From Actinophytocola gossypii (lineage in GTDB: Bacteria > Actinomycetota > Actinomycetes > Mycobacteriales > Pseudonocardiaceae), in the NCBI RefSeq assembly GCF_025165815.1, contig NZ_JAFFZE010000012.1, positions 310,001-374,000 of the forward strand: a stretch of 64,000 nucleotides of DNA, read 5' to 3'. Made by a program: the position numbers and the translations under genes. Below are positions 9,382-17,685 of this stretch, one piece after another (within the stretch, counting starts at the first letter, position 1; each line of letters opens with the position of its first letter). Under the pieces are notes generated by a model. The model had not been told where the DNA came from, did no database searches, and saw nothing but the letters and a program-made list of their open reading frames with translations.

Positions 9382-10356
9382 TCAGCCCGCGACGCCGACC
9401 TGGTCGGACAGCGTGGTGAACCGGTCCTTCTCGCGCCCGATGGCGGTACGCAGGTCCTCGCCGGTCAGCACCGCTGGTTCGAGCCCCACCGCGCGCAGCC
9501 GGGCGACCACGTCGTCCTGTTCCGCGATCGCGGCGACGGCGTCGGCGAGCTTGCCGGTGATGTCGCCGGGCAGCCCGGGCGGCGCGGAAACGCCGACCCA
9601 GTACCGCATGTCCAGCTCCGGGTGGCCCAGCGAGGTGGTCGTCGGCGTGTCCGGCAGCTCGTCCACCGGGGTGTCGCCGGTGACCGCCACGGCGCGCAGC
9701 TTTCCGGTGCCGGCGAGGCTGAACGCCGAACTCGCACCGCCCGCACCGAAGTCGATGTCGCCGGCCGCGACCGCGCGCATCACCTCGCCGGAGCTGCGGA
9801 ACGGCACCCGTCGCACCTTCCCGGCGTCGATCCCGCTCGACGCGAGGAACTGCAGCGTCGCGAAGTCACTGGTGCTGCTGCCGCCGATCCAGCCGACCGT
9901 GAACCGCTCCGGGTCCTCCCGCGCGGCCGCGACGACCGCGTCGAAGTCCCGGTACGGCGAGTCCCCGCCCACCACGTACACGTGCGGCCCCTGCGCGAAC
10001 CGGGCGACGAACGTGCGGTCGTCCCACGGGTACGGCACGTACGGCAGCAGGCCCTGGATGGAGCTGGACCCCGCGCCGTCGGCCAGCAGGGTGTAGCCGT
10101 CCGGGTCGGCGGTGCGCACCGAGTCGGTGCCGATGATCTGGTCCGCGCCCGGTTTGTTGATCACGTTCACCGGCACGTCGAGCTCGCCGGACAGCGCGTC
10201 GGCCGCGGCGCGTGCGGCGATGTCGGTCGACCCGCCGGCCGCGAACGGCACCACGTAGTCGATCGCCCGGCTCGGATAGTCGGCCGCGCTCTCGGCCGTC
10301 CCGGAACACGCACCGAGCGTCAGGCAGGCCACCAGGGCGAACGCGGCCCTACGCAT
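9382..10356 (-). CDS. tctC: Tripartite tricarboxylate transporter, extracytoplasmic binding lipoprotein
   Basis: A 324-residue Bug/TctC-type solute receptor. The lipobox LGAC gives an acylated Cys at residue 17. The mature protein has the Bug pattern: YPSRAIDYVVPFAAGGSTDIAAR, then VNVINKPGADQIIGTD and ADPDGYTLL. The start lies inside the last eight bases of hyuB, so its translation is coupled. Bug proteins bind small carboxylates. Coupling to hydantoinase genes suggests the ligand is the ring compound or carboxylate that HyuAB acts on, which is inference. Confidence 0.93.
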   Translation of the reverse strand: MRRAAFALVACLTLGACSGTAESAADYPSRAIDYVVPFAAGGSTDIAARAAADALSGELDVPVNVINKPGADQIIGTDSVRTADPDGYTLLADGAGSSSIQGLLPYVPYPWDDRTFVARFAQGPHVYVVGGDSPYRDFDAVVAAAREDPERFTVGWIGGSSTSDFATLQFLASSGIDAGKVRRVPFRSSGEVMRAVAAGDIDFGAGGASSAFSLAGTGKLRAVAVTGDTPVDELPDTPTTTSLGHPELDMRYWVGVSAPPGLPGDITGKLADAVAAIAEQDDVVARLRAVGLEPAVLTGEDLRTAIGREKDRFTTLSDQVGVAG

Positions 10357-12028
10357 CGGACCGGCCGTAGTCGTCCCGGGCGCTCTCCGCGCTCACCCTG
10401 CCCTGTCGCACGTCCGCGGCGACCGACTCCGCCGGCCGGGCGTGCGGGTCGCCGTAGCCGCCCGAGCCGGGGCTCTCGATCCGCAGCACGTCGCCGGCGC
10501 GCAGCGCGATTCCGGAGACCCGCCCGCCGGGCAGCACCTGTTCGGTGTCGGTACCTGGTCGCAGCACGAACCGGCCGGTGCTGCCGTCGCGGCCGCCCGC
10601 GAGCCCCTGCGGCGGGAACGTCTGCCGGTCGGCGTGCGCGGAGAACGTCGCGTGGTCGGCGAGCACCCGGATGTCCCGCCGCACACCGAGCCCGCCTCGG
10701 TACTCCCCCGCCCCGCCCGAGTCGGTGATCAGCTCGTAGGTCTCCACCCGCAGCGGGTACTCCAGCTCCAGCGCCTCGATCGGCAGGTTGGAGGAGTTCG
10801 TGACGTGCACCTGCACCGCGTCCAGGCCGTCGCGGTCCGGGCGCGCGCCCGCGCCGCCCGCGATCACCTCCGGGTAGACGAAGAAGTCGGCGTCGGTACC
10901 GGCGAACGTCACGTAGGTGATGGAGCTGTGCGACCCGGCCGGTACCCGGTCCGGCACCGCCTTCGCCAGCGCGGCGAGCAGCACGTCGGCGATCCGCTGG
11001 CAGGCGTCGGTGCGCGCGGCGACCGGTGCTGGCGAGCGCGGGTTGACGATGCTGCCCTCCGGCGCGTCGATGGCGACCGCGTCGAAGAACCCGCCGTTGG
11101 CCGGGATGTCCGGGTCCAGCGCGGCCTTCAGTGCGTAGTACACGGTGGCCTCGAGGGCGGACCGGACCACGTTGATCGCGACGTTCGCCTGGCGGCCGGT
11201 GCCGTCGAACGACACCGACAGCTCCGCGCCGCGGACGGTCACCGCCGCCCGCACCCGGATCGGTTCCTGACCCGGCTCGTCGGCGTCGAGCCAGTCGGCC
11301 GCGGTGTAGACGCCGTCCGGGATCGCGCCGACCGCGAGCTCGAGGCGCTTCCGCGCGTACTCGAGCAGCTGCTCGCTCGCCGCCACGACGGTCTCGCTGC
11401 CGTACTTGTCGTGCAGGTCGGCGAACCGCCTGCCGCCGGTGTGCACGGCGGCGAGCTGGGCGAGCAGGTCGCCACGCCGCTCCTCCGGGAGTCGCGAGTT
11501 CAGCGTGACGAACGCGACGACCTCCTCGTTCACGGTGCCCCCGACCATGAACCGGACCGCGGGGATCCGTAGCCCCTCCTGGAAGATCGAGGTCGAGTCA
11601 CCGGAGTTGCTGCCCGGCACGTGACCGCCGACGTCCGAGTGGTGGGCGATGTTCGCGCTGAATCCGACGAGCCGGCCGGCGAGGAACACCGGCGCCGCCA
11701 TCGTGATGTCGGGCAGGTGGGTGCCGCCGCCGGTGTACGGGTCGTTCGTGATGTAGACGTCGCCGTCGCGCAGGCCGTCGGCCCCGACGGTGTCCAGGAG
11801 TTCGGTCACCAGGCCCTTCATCGAGCCCATGTGGATCGGGATGTGCTCGGCCTGTGCCACGAGGCGGCCACGCGCGTCGAAGAGGGCGGTGGAGCAGTCG
11901 GCGCGTTCCTTGATGTTGGTGGAGTAGCTGGCCCGGCGCAGGACCGCGCCCATCTCCTCGGCGACCGACAGCATCGCGTTGCCGATGACCTGAACGGTCA
12001 CCTGGTCCACGGTCCGGTCCGTGGTCAT
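10349..12028 (-). CDS. hyuB: Hydantoinase/oxoprolinase-type protein, B subunit
   Basis: A 559-residue HyuB-family protein: QVIGNAMLSVAEEMGAVLRRASYSTNIKERADCSTALFD near the start, then NDPYTGGGTHLPDITMAAPVF and SGDSTSIFQEGLRIP. With HyuA it forms an ATP-dependent amidohydrolase that opens hydantoin- or 5-oxoproline-like rings, in the cytoplasm. The start at 12028 is chosen because its ATG overlaps the stop of hyuA by four bases. Length is normal for the family. Which ring is opened cannot be read from the subunit. Confidence 0.92.
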   Translation of the reverse strand: MTTDRTVDQVTVQVIGNAMLSVAEEMGAVLRRASYSTNIKERADCSTALFDARGRLVAQAEHIPIHMGSMKGLVTELLDTVGADGLRDGDVYITNDPYTGGGTHLPDITMAAPVFLAGRLVGFSANIAHHSDVGGHVPGSNSGDSTSIFQEGLRIPAVRFMVGGTVNEEVVAFVTLNSRLPEERRGDLLAQLAAVHTGGRRFADLHDKYGSETVVAASEQLLEYARKRLELAVGAIPDGVYTAADWLDADEPGQEPIRVRAAVTVRGAELSVSFDGTGRQANVAINVVRSALEATVYYALKAALDPDIPANGGFFDAVAIDAPEGSIVNPRSPAPVAARTDACQRIADVLLAALAKAVPDRVPAGSHSSITYVTFAGTDADFFVYPEVIAGGAGARPDRDGLDAVQVHVTNSSNLPIEALELEYPLRVETYELITDSGGAGEYRGGLGVRRDIRVLADHATFSAHADRQTFPPQGLAGGRDGSTGRFVLRPGTDTEQVLPGGRVSGIALRAGDVLRIESPGSGGYGDPHARPAESVAADVRQGRVSAESARDDYGRSDA

Positions 12029-14079
12029 CGAATCACCTCGATCAGCAGGTTGCCGAACTCGTCGACGGTGGCCGTCCACCCGGGCGGGACGACCGTGGTC
12101 GAGTCGAGCTGTTCGACGATCGCCGGGCCGGCGATCGTGTTGCCGGCCAACAGCTTCGCCCGGTCGAACACTGGTGTGGGCACGGTGCCGTGGTCGGCGC
12201 CGAAGTCGGCCTCGCGGGTCTCGCGCAGGGCGGCGGGGTCCGGCGCGGCGCCGCCCTGGGGTAGCCGGGGCAGGTCGGGCTTCGCGACCTCGCCGTGCGC
12301 GACCGCGCGGATGTTCACCAGTTGCACGGCCGCGTCGGCGTGCGCGAAGCCGTAGGACTTCTCGTGCTGGGCGTGGAAGTCGGCGATCGCGGCGGCGAGC
12401 GCGGCCTCGTCGAGCTCGTCGGAGGGCAGCGCGATCCGCAGCTCGAAGTTCTGTCGCGGGTAGCGTGCGTCGGCGGCGACGGTCACCGTGTGCCGGGTCG
12501 CGATCCGGGCCTCACGGTCGAGCCATGCCCTGGCCTCGGCGACCACCCCGGCGATCGTCTCGTTCAGCGCGGGCAGCACGGCGGCCTCGGCCGGCCGCAG
12601 GAACGCGCGGCTGAACTCGCTGCGCACGTCGCTGACGAGCAGGCCCAGTGCGCACAACGTGCCCGGGTTCGGCGGCACGAGCAGCCTGGTCATGCCGACC
12701 TCCTCGGCGACCTCGGCCGCGTGCAGCGGGCCGGCGCCGCCGTAGGCCATCAGCACGTAGTCCCTCGGGTCCTCGCCCGCCTCCACCGACACGCGTCGGA
12801 CCGCGCGAGCCATGTGCGAGTTGGCGAGCCGGCCGATGCTGCGTGCGGCTTCCAGCGGTGCGCAGCCGAGGCCCTCGGCGACCGTGCCGACCGCGCGCTC
12901 GGCGGCGACGCGGTCGATCGGCATCGCTCCGCCCAGTGCGGACACCGGGTTCTGCCTGCCCCGCACCACGTTCGCGTCGGTCGTCGTGGGCTGGGTGCCG
13001 CCGTGGCCGTAGGCCGCCGGGCCCGGTCGGGCACCAGCGCTCTCCGGGCCGACCCGCAGCCCGCCCGCGCCGTCGACCGAGGCGATGCTGCCACCGCCCG
13101 CCCCGATCGTGTGCACGTCCACCGACGGCACCCGGATCGGGTAGCCACCGAGGCCGCGCTCGCTGGCCGACCGCGGCCGGCCGCCGCGCACCAGGCACAC
13201 GTCGGTGCTCGTGCCGCCCATGTCGAAGGTGATCAGGTCGCGGTGTCCGGCCAGCCCGGCGAGGTAGCCGGCGCCGACGACGCCCGCGCTCGGTCCGGAC
13301 AGCAACACGGTGACCGGCCGCTCGGCGACCGCCTCGGGCGACGCGAGACCGCCGTTGGACTGGATCACCCGGGGACCGACCGGCAACCCGGTCGCGGCGA
13401 CGCGCTCGCTGAGCCTGCGCACGTACCGGGACACCACCGGCCCGACGAACGAGTTGATCACCGCCGTGGAGAACCGCTCGTACTCCCGGAACTCGGGTGC
13501 GACCCGACTGGACCGGGACACGAACACCTCCGGCAGCCGCTCGCGCAGCGCCTCCTCCACCCGCTGCTCGTGTCCGGCCGACCGGTAGCTGTGCAGCAGG
13601 CAGATGGCGACGGCCGCCGCGCCGGTCCGCCGCACGGTCTCGATCACGCGGTCGACCTCGGCGTCGGTCAACTCCCGCACCACCTCGCCCGACGCGCCGA
13701 TCCGCTCGGCGACCGGGACCGTGCGGTCGCGGGGCACCAGCACGGGCGGCTTGTCGGCGAACAGGTCGTACAGGTGCGGGCGCCGCTGCCGGGCGATCTC
13801 CAACACGTCCGCCACCCCGGCGGTGACCAGCAGCGCGGTCGTAGCGCCCTTGCGCTCCAGCAACGCGTTGGTGGCCACCGTGGTGCCGTGCCCGAGGTAG
13901 TCGACCTGTTCCGGTGTCGCGTCCGCGTCCGCGAGCACCAGGCGGATGCCCTCGGTGACCGCGATCGACTGGTCGTCGCCGGTCGAGGGCAGCTTGACGA
14001 CGTGGAACCGGCCGGTGGCCGAGTCCAACGCGGTGACGTCGGTGAACGTGCCGCCGACGTCGACTCCGATGCGGATCAC
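12025..14079 (-). CDS. hyuA: Hydantoinase/oxoprolinase-type protein, A subunit
   Basis: A 684-residue HyuA-family ATPase-fold subunit. It begins with the nucleotide-binding signature RIGVDVGGTFTDV. In the middle it has ITFDMGGTSTDVCLV (second phosphate loop) and, after that, IGAGGGSIASVD. It starts at a GTG (14079) with AGGAGG six bases upstream, and the GTGA overlaps the stop of the flavoenzyme gene. Together with HyuB it would couple ATP hydrolysis to amide-ring opening. Methylhydantoinase, 5-oxoprolinase and acetone-carboxylase-like homologues share this fold, so only the family is certain. Confidence 0.92.
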   Translation of the reverse strand: MIRIGVDVGGTFTDVTALDSATGRFHVVKLPSTGDDQSIAVTEGIRLVLADADATPEQVDYLGHGTTVATNALLERKGATTALLVTAGVADVLEIARQRRPHLYDLFADKPPVLVPRDRTVPVAERIGASGEVVRELTDAEVDRVIETVRRTGAAAVAICLLHSYRSAGHEQRVEEALRERLPEVFVSRSSRVAPEFREYERFSTAVINSFVGPVVSRYVRRLSERVAATGLPVGPRVIQSNGGLASPEAVAERPVTVLLSGPSAGVVGAGYLAGLAGHRDLITFDMGGTSTDVCLVRGGRPRSASERGLGGYPIRVPSVDVHTIGAGGGSIASVDGAGGLRVGPESAGARPGPAAYGHGGTQPTTTDANVVRGRQNPVSALGGAMPIDRVAAERAVGTVAEGLGCAPLEAARSIGRLANSHMARAVRRVSVEAGEDPRDYVLMAYGGAGPLHAAEVAEEVGMTRLLVPPNPGTLCALGLLVSDVRSEFSRAFLRPAEAAVLPALNETIAGVVAEARAWLDREARIATRHTVTVAADARYPRQNFELRIALPSDELDEAALAAAIADFHAQHEKSYGFAHADAAVQLVNIRAVAHGEVAKPDLPRLPQGGAAPDPAALRETREADFGADHGTVPTPVFDRAKLLAGNTIAGPAIVEQLDSTTVVPPGWTATVDEFGNLLIEVIR

Positions 14080-15248
14080 GCGTGGCCTCCTGTCGTCCGG
14101 GCGAGCGCGAGGTGGTCGAGCGGGCCCCCGGCGGCGCGGTCGAACAGCACGTCCACGCCCAGCTCGGCGAGCACGGGCGCGAGTTTGAAACCGTGCCCGG
14201 AGAAGCCGCTCATCGACACGACGCGCGAGTGTCCTGCCGGGCGGCCGATCAGCCCGTGGTTGTCGGGGGTGTAGCCCTCGAAGTACGCCGCCGCCCGGGC
14301 CGCGGCCGGTTCGACCCCGGTGAACAGCCGCGCGGCCGCCGCCTCGACGCGGGTGGTGTAGTCGGCGGGCACGGTCCGGTCGAACTCGTCGAGGTCGGTG
14401 ACCGGCGTCTTCGGGATGTGCAGGTTGATCTTCACCAGCCCGTCCGGCCCGGCGGGGAAGAACGACAGCCCGGCCTCTGGCCCGCTGCGGCGGATGCCGA
14501 CCGGGAAGCGGCTCGGTCCGAACAGGTCCGGGTCGGCGGCGCGGAACCAGTGCAGCACGACCCGGCGGATCTCGTAGCGCTCCCGGACGTCACCGAACAG
14601 CTCGCCGGTCCACGGACCACCGCAGACCAGCACCCGGCCCGCGCGGACGACCCCGTCGGTGGTGTGCACCAGGACATGGTCACCCGCTTCCTCGATCCGC
14701 ACCGCCTGACGTCCGGTGTGGACCGTCGCCCCGAGACTCTCGGCGAGCCCCGTGGCGGTGCGGATCGCCGTGACCGGCGCCAGCAGGCCGCCCTGCGGGT
14801 CGAACACGCCGAGGTCGTCGTCGTGCAGGCGGTGTTGGGGGTAGCGGGCGGCGAGTGTGGGGCCGTCGAGCAGTTCGTGCGGCAGGTCGAACTCCCGCAC
14901 GCTGCGCAGCACCTCGACCACCTCGGGATGACCCGCCGGGCCGATGGTCAGCGCGCCGGTGCGGCGCAACAACTCGGTGTCGGTCAGCGCGGACAGCTCG
15001 GTCCACAACTCGTCGGCACGCCGCAGCAACGGGACGTACCAGGCGCCCTCCTTGTAGGCCACGCGGAAGATCCGCGTGCGCCCGCCCGCGGCGCCCAGCT
15101 CGTGCCCGATCTGGTGCCGCTCGACACCCAGCACGCGGAGTCCCCGACTGGCCAGGTGCCACAACGCCATACTGCCCATCGACCCGACGCCGACCACGAC
15201 GACATCCCAGGTGCCGCCACCGGCCCGATCCGTGTCCCGATCCGTCAT
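14076..15248 (-). CDS. Sarcosine/N-methyl-amino-acid oxidase-like FAD protein
   Basis: A 390-residue flavoprotein of the monomeric sarcosine oxidase/N-methyltryptophan oxidase family. Evidence is the dinucleotide loop VVVVGVGSMGS (residues 16-26), the GxxHGxTRI-like stretch AAGGRTRIFRVAY and the C-terminal GFSGHGFKLAP. Family members link FAD to a Cys about six residues before the TPD motif. Here that position is Tyr322 (YFEGYTPD), so the flavin is probably not covalently bound. It is first in the transporter-hydantoinase operon, overlapping hyuA at GTGA, and so is placed to oxidise the amine released after ring opening. The start at 15248 lies after GGGAGG. Longer in-frame starts run into the promoter. 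Confidence 0.88.
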   Translation of the reverse strand: MTDRDTDRAGGGTWDVVVVGVGSMGSMALWHLASRGLRVLGVERHQIGHELGAAGGRTRIFRVAYKEGAWYVPLLRRADELWTELSALTDTELLRRTGALTIGPAGHPEVVEVLRSVREFDLPHELLDGPTLAARYPQHRLHDDDLGVFDPQGGLLAPVTAIRTATGLAESLGATVHTGRQAVRIEEAGDHVLVHTTDGVVRAGRVLVCGGPWTGELFGDVRERYEIRRVVLHWFRAADPDLFGPSRFPVGIRRSGPEAGLSFFPAGPDGLVKINLHIPKTPVTDLDEFDRTVPADYTTRVEAAAARLFTGVEPAAARAAAYFEGYTPDNHGLIGRPAGHSRVVSMSGFSGHGFKLAPVLAELGVDVLFDRAAGGPLDHLALARTTGGHA

Positions 15249-15259
15249 CAAGACCTCCC

Positions 15260-15299
15260 TTGACCGGCCACTGTAGGATTCGCTACAAGAAGGAGTCAA
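15260..15299. promoter_or_regulatory. Divergent control region with palindrome TGTAGGATTCGCTACA
   Basis: TGTAG-GATTCG-CTACA (15272-15287) is an inverted repeat with perfect 5-base arms between the flavoenzyme operon and the RpiR gene. On the minus strand a fair promoter can be drawn: TTGACT at 15299-15294, an 18-base spacer and TACAGT at 15275-15270. The palindrome overlaps the spacer and the -10 element. On the plus strand it contains TAGGAT, a possible -10. The arrangement suggests a repressor site serving both directions, most simply for the RpiR protein. This is inference from position and symmetry. Confidence 0.55.
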
Positions 15300-15306
15300 T
15301 AAGGTA

Positions 15307-16197
15307 ATGGAAGCTACAGATGCTCCGCTGCACGAGCGGGTGGCGGCCCTGGCGGGTGGGATGTCCGCGAGCGAGCGCATGGTGGCCGAGTACATGGCCG
15401 ACCACCCGGAGATCGTCGTCGCGTGCTCGGCGAGCGAGCTGGGCACGCGGACCGGGACCAGCGACGCGACGGTCGTACGCGCGACGAAAGCCTTGGGCTA
15501 CACGGGTTATCGCGAGCTGAAGCGGACGATCCTCGGCACGCTGACCCGGCAGCGCGACCTGGCGGCGACCATGGACGACCGCCTCGCTCGGGCAGCCACG
15601 GAGGACGGTCCGGTCGGCCGGGTGCTGGACGACACGGTGGCGCTCCTCGGACAGCTGCGCCGCGGGCTGGACATGGTGGCGTGGCGGCGCGCGGTCGACG
15701 CGCTGATCGGGGCGCCGGAGGTGATGACCTACGGCATCGGCCCGGCCGGCGTGGTGGCGAGCTACCTCTGCCTGTCGCTGAAGCGGATCGGGCTGCGGGC
15801 GCGCGGCGTGGAGACCACCGGCTTCCGGCTCGCGGACGAGTTGCTGGCGCTGCGGCGGGACGAGGTGGTCGTCGTGTTCGCGCCGATCCGGGAGTTCCGG
15901 GAGATCTCGCTGGTGGTCGGGCACGCCGAACGCGTCGGCGCGAAGGTCGTGGTGGTCACCGAGAGCCTTGGCATGGCACTCGCCGACCGGGTGCACGCGG
16001 TGCTCTCCACGCCGCAGTCGACCACCAGTACGGCCAGCGAGATCACCGCGGGCCTGGTGCTCGCGCACGCGCTCACGCTGAGCGTCGCGGTCACCAACCG
16101 CTCGGCCGCGGTGGACACGCTGCGGCTGGTGAACGAACTACGGGCGAGCGCGAGCGGCGCCGAGCTGGACATGTCGCCGTTGCCGCCACTGGACTGA
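15307..16197 (+). CDS. MurR/RpiR-family transcriptional regulator
   Basis: A 296-residue regulator. The N-terminal HTH_6 domain (about residues 8-80) contains MSASERMVAEYMADHPEIVV and the recognition part TGTSDATVVRATKALGYTGYRELKR. The C-terminal SIS domain (about 125-265) contains VMTYGIGPAGVVASYLCLSLKRIG. SIS domains bind phosphosugars or related effectors. Here the regulator is divergent from an amine/ureide catabolic operon, so a non-sugar effector is plausible. The ATG lies downstream of AAGGAG and AAGG. A FAD oxidoreductase follows after 20 bases and is probably cotranscribed. Confidence 0.9.
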   Translation: MEATDAPLHERVAALAGGMSASERMVAEYMADHPEIVVACSASELGTRTGTSDATVVRATKALGYTGYRELKRTILGTLTRQRDLAATMDDRLARAATEDGPVGRVLDDTVALLGQLRRGLDMVAWRRAVDALIGAPEVMTYGIGPAGVVASYLCLSLKRIGLRARGVETTGFRLADELLALRRDEVVVVFAPIREFREISLVVGHAERVGAKVVVVTESLGMALADRVHAVLSTPQSTTSTASEITAGLVLAHALTLSVAVTNRSAAVDTLRLVNELRASASGAELDMSPLPPLD

Positions 16198-16217
16198 GCT
16201 TCGACGCCGGAGGTGCC

Positions 16218-17324
16218 ATGCGAGTGCTCGTACTGGGAGCCGGGGTGCTCGGTGCCGCGGTGGCCAACCGCATCGCGGCCCGGGGGCACGAGGTGCGGGT
16301 ACTCGACGCCGCGCCGGCACCCGCGACCGGCACGTCGGCGGCCACGTTCGCGTGGGTCAACGGCAACAACAAGCAACCCCCGCACTACCAGGAACTCAAC
16401 GCGGCCGCGATCCGTGAGCACCACCGGTTGGGCGGGGTGGCGGCGGGCTGGCTGGTGCCGAACGGGCACTTGGAGGTCGCCGCGACCGAGGAGCACCGGA
16501 CCCGCCTCACCGAACGCGTGACCCGGCTCGCGGCCACCGGGTACCCGGCGTCCTTCCTGGCCCCGGCGGAGGTGACGGCGCTGGAACCGGACCTCCGGGT
16601 CGAACCGGACGCGCTCGCAGCGTGGTTCCCGGACGAGGCGCACTGCCACCCCGAGGCCTTCGTAGCCATGATGCTCGCCGGGGTTCCGGTGTCGACCAAC
16701 CAGCGCGTGGTCGGCGTCGAGGAGCACCGCACCGGCGCGTCGGTGCAGCTGTCCGACGGCACCGCGCTGACCGCCGACCACGTGGTCACCTGCCTCGGCC
16801 GGCACACGGCGGCACTGCACGAGGACGTGCCCATGATCGAGCCCGCCCCGGGCAACGCGGCGGTCGGCTTCCTCGCCCGCACGGCACCGGTGGCGGCACG
16901 ACTGTCCCGGGTTGTCACCACGAGCACGGTCAACCTGCGCCCCGCGGGAGGTGGCGCGCTGGTCGCACAGACCCTCGACCAGGACGTGCTCGCGGACCCG
17001 GCGCGACCCGTCCCACCCTCGGTGGTGTCCACCATGGCCGAGCGAGTCCGCGACCGGCTGGGGTACCCGGTGCGCGTCGAGTCCGCGGTCGTCGGCCAAC
17101 GCGCTCTGCCCGCCGACGGGCTGCCGGTCGTCGGACCGCTGGGCGCACACCGTTACGTGGTGGTGAGCCACAGCGCGGTGACCCTCGCTCCCCTGCTCGG
17201 CGAGCTGGCGGCCCGGGAGGTCTGCTCGGGCGCGGAAGAAGACGTGCTGCGCCCGTACCGCGTGGACCGCTTCCGCCGTCCACACCCGACCCCGACACCC
17301 GCCCGCCGTCCCGGCGAGCAGTGA
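16218..17324 (+). CDS. FAD-dependent amino-acid oxidase-like oxidoreductase
   Basis: A 368-residue DAO-fold flavoprotein: Rossmann loop MRVLVLGAGVLGAAVANRIAARGHEVRVLD at residues 1-30, the FAD contact SAATFAWVNGNNK, and a C-terminal segment ALPADGLPVVGPLGAHRYVVVSHSAVTLAP in which the FAD-closing Gly-rich loop is recognisable. A GGAGG ribosome site precedes the ATG. It is downstream of the rpiR-like gene and is paralogous in fold, but not closely similar, to the sarcosine-oxidase-like protein across the promoter. It probably oxidises a related amine or carries out a second oxidation step. The final 20 residues are Pro/Arg-rich and unlikely to matter. Confidence 0.85.
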   Translation: MRVLVLGAGVLGAAVANRIAARGHEVRVLDAAPAPATGTSAATFAWVNGNNKQPPHYQELNAAAIREHHRLGGVAAGWLVPNGHLEVAATEEHRTRLTERVTRLAATGYPASFLAPAEVTALEPDLRVEPDALAAWFPDEAHCHPEAFVAMMLAGVPVSTNQRVVGVEEHRTGASVQLSDGTALTADHVVTCLGRHTAALHEDVPMIEPAPGNAAVGFLARTAPVAARLSRVVTTSTVNLRPAGGGALVAQTLDQDVLADPARPVPPSVVSTMAERVRDRLGYPVRVESAVVGQRALPADGLPVVGPLGAHRYVVVSHSAVTLAPLLGELAAREVCSGAEEDVLRPYRVDRFRRPHPTPTPARRPGEQ

Positions 17325-17685
17325 CGCTCCGGGCTCGATGCCCAGACAGATTCGGCGACGCCGCATCGTCGCCGCCACCCTGGCCGCGGCCGATCTCGTA
17401 CGTCGAGCGAAGGTCTGCGCCAAGTGGCACCCGGAACCGCCTGTACCAGCGCTACCCGGACATGCCGCGGTATCAGGACTGACCCGCGAACCGACCACGG
17501 ACGGACCTATGGACGGCACTGATGGCAGTCGGCGGCCAGATCATCGCCGATTCCGACCGCCGAGCATGCCTGACGGCATCTCCGGAACGGCTCCGTCCCC
17601 GGCGGCGTTACCGGGCCTTCGACCCGTCGTCGACCGGCCCAGGGCCCGAAGGTTTCCACTGGTGAGCGGCGGGGTATCGTCTGGT
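17325..17685 (+). other. Gene-free stretch
   Basis: About 360 bases between the FAD oxidoreductase and the MEDS-domain kinase. The downstream frame stays open through it, but the translation (Arg/Pro/Gly-rich) has no resemblance to the kinase family and no good ribosome site. I see no gene, repeat or clear hairpin in it. Confidence 0.5.
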
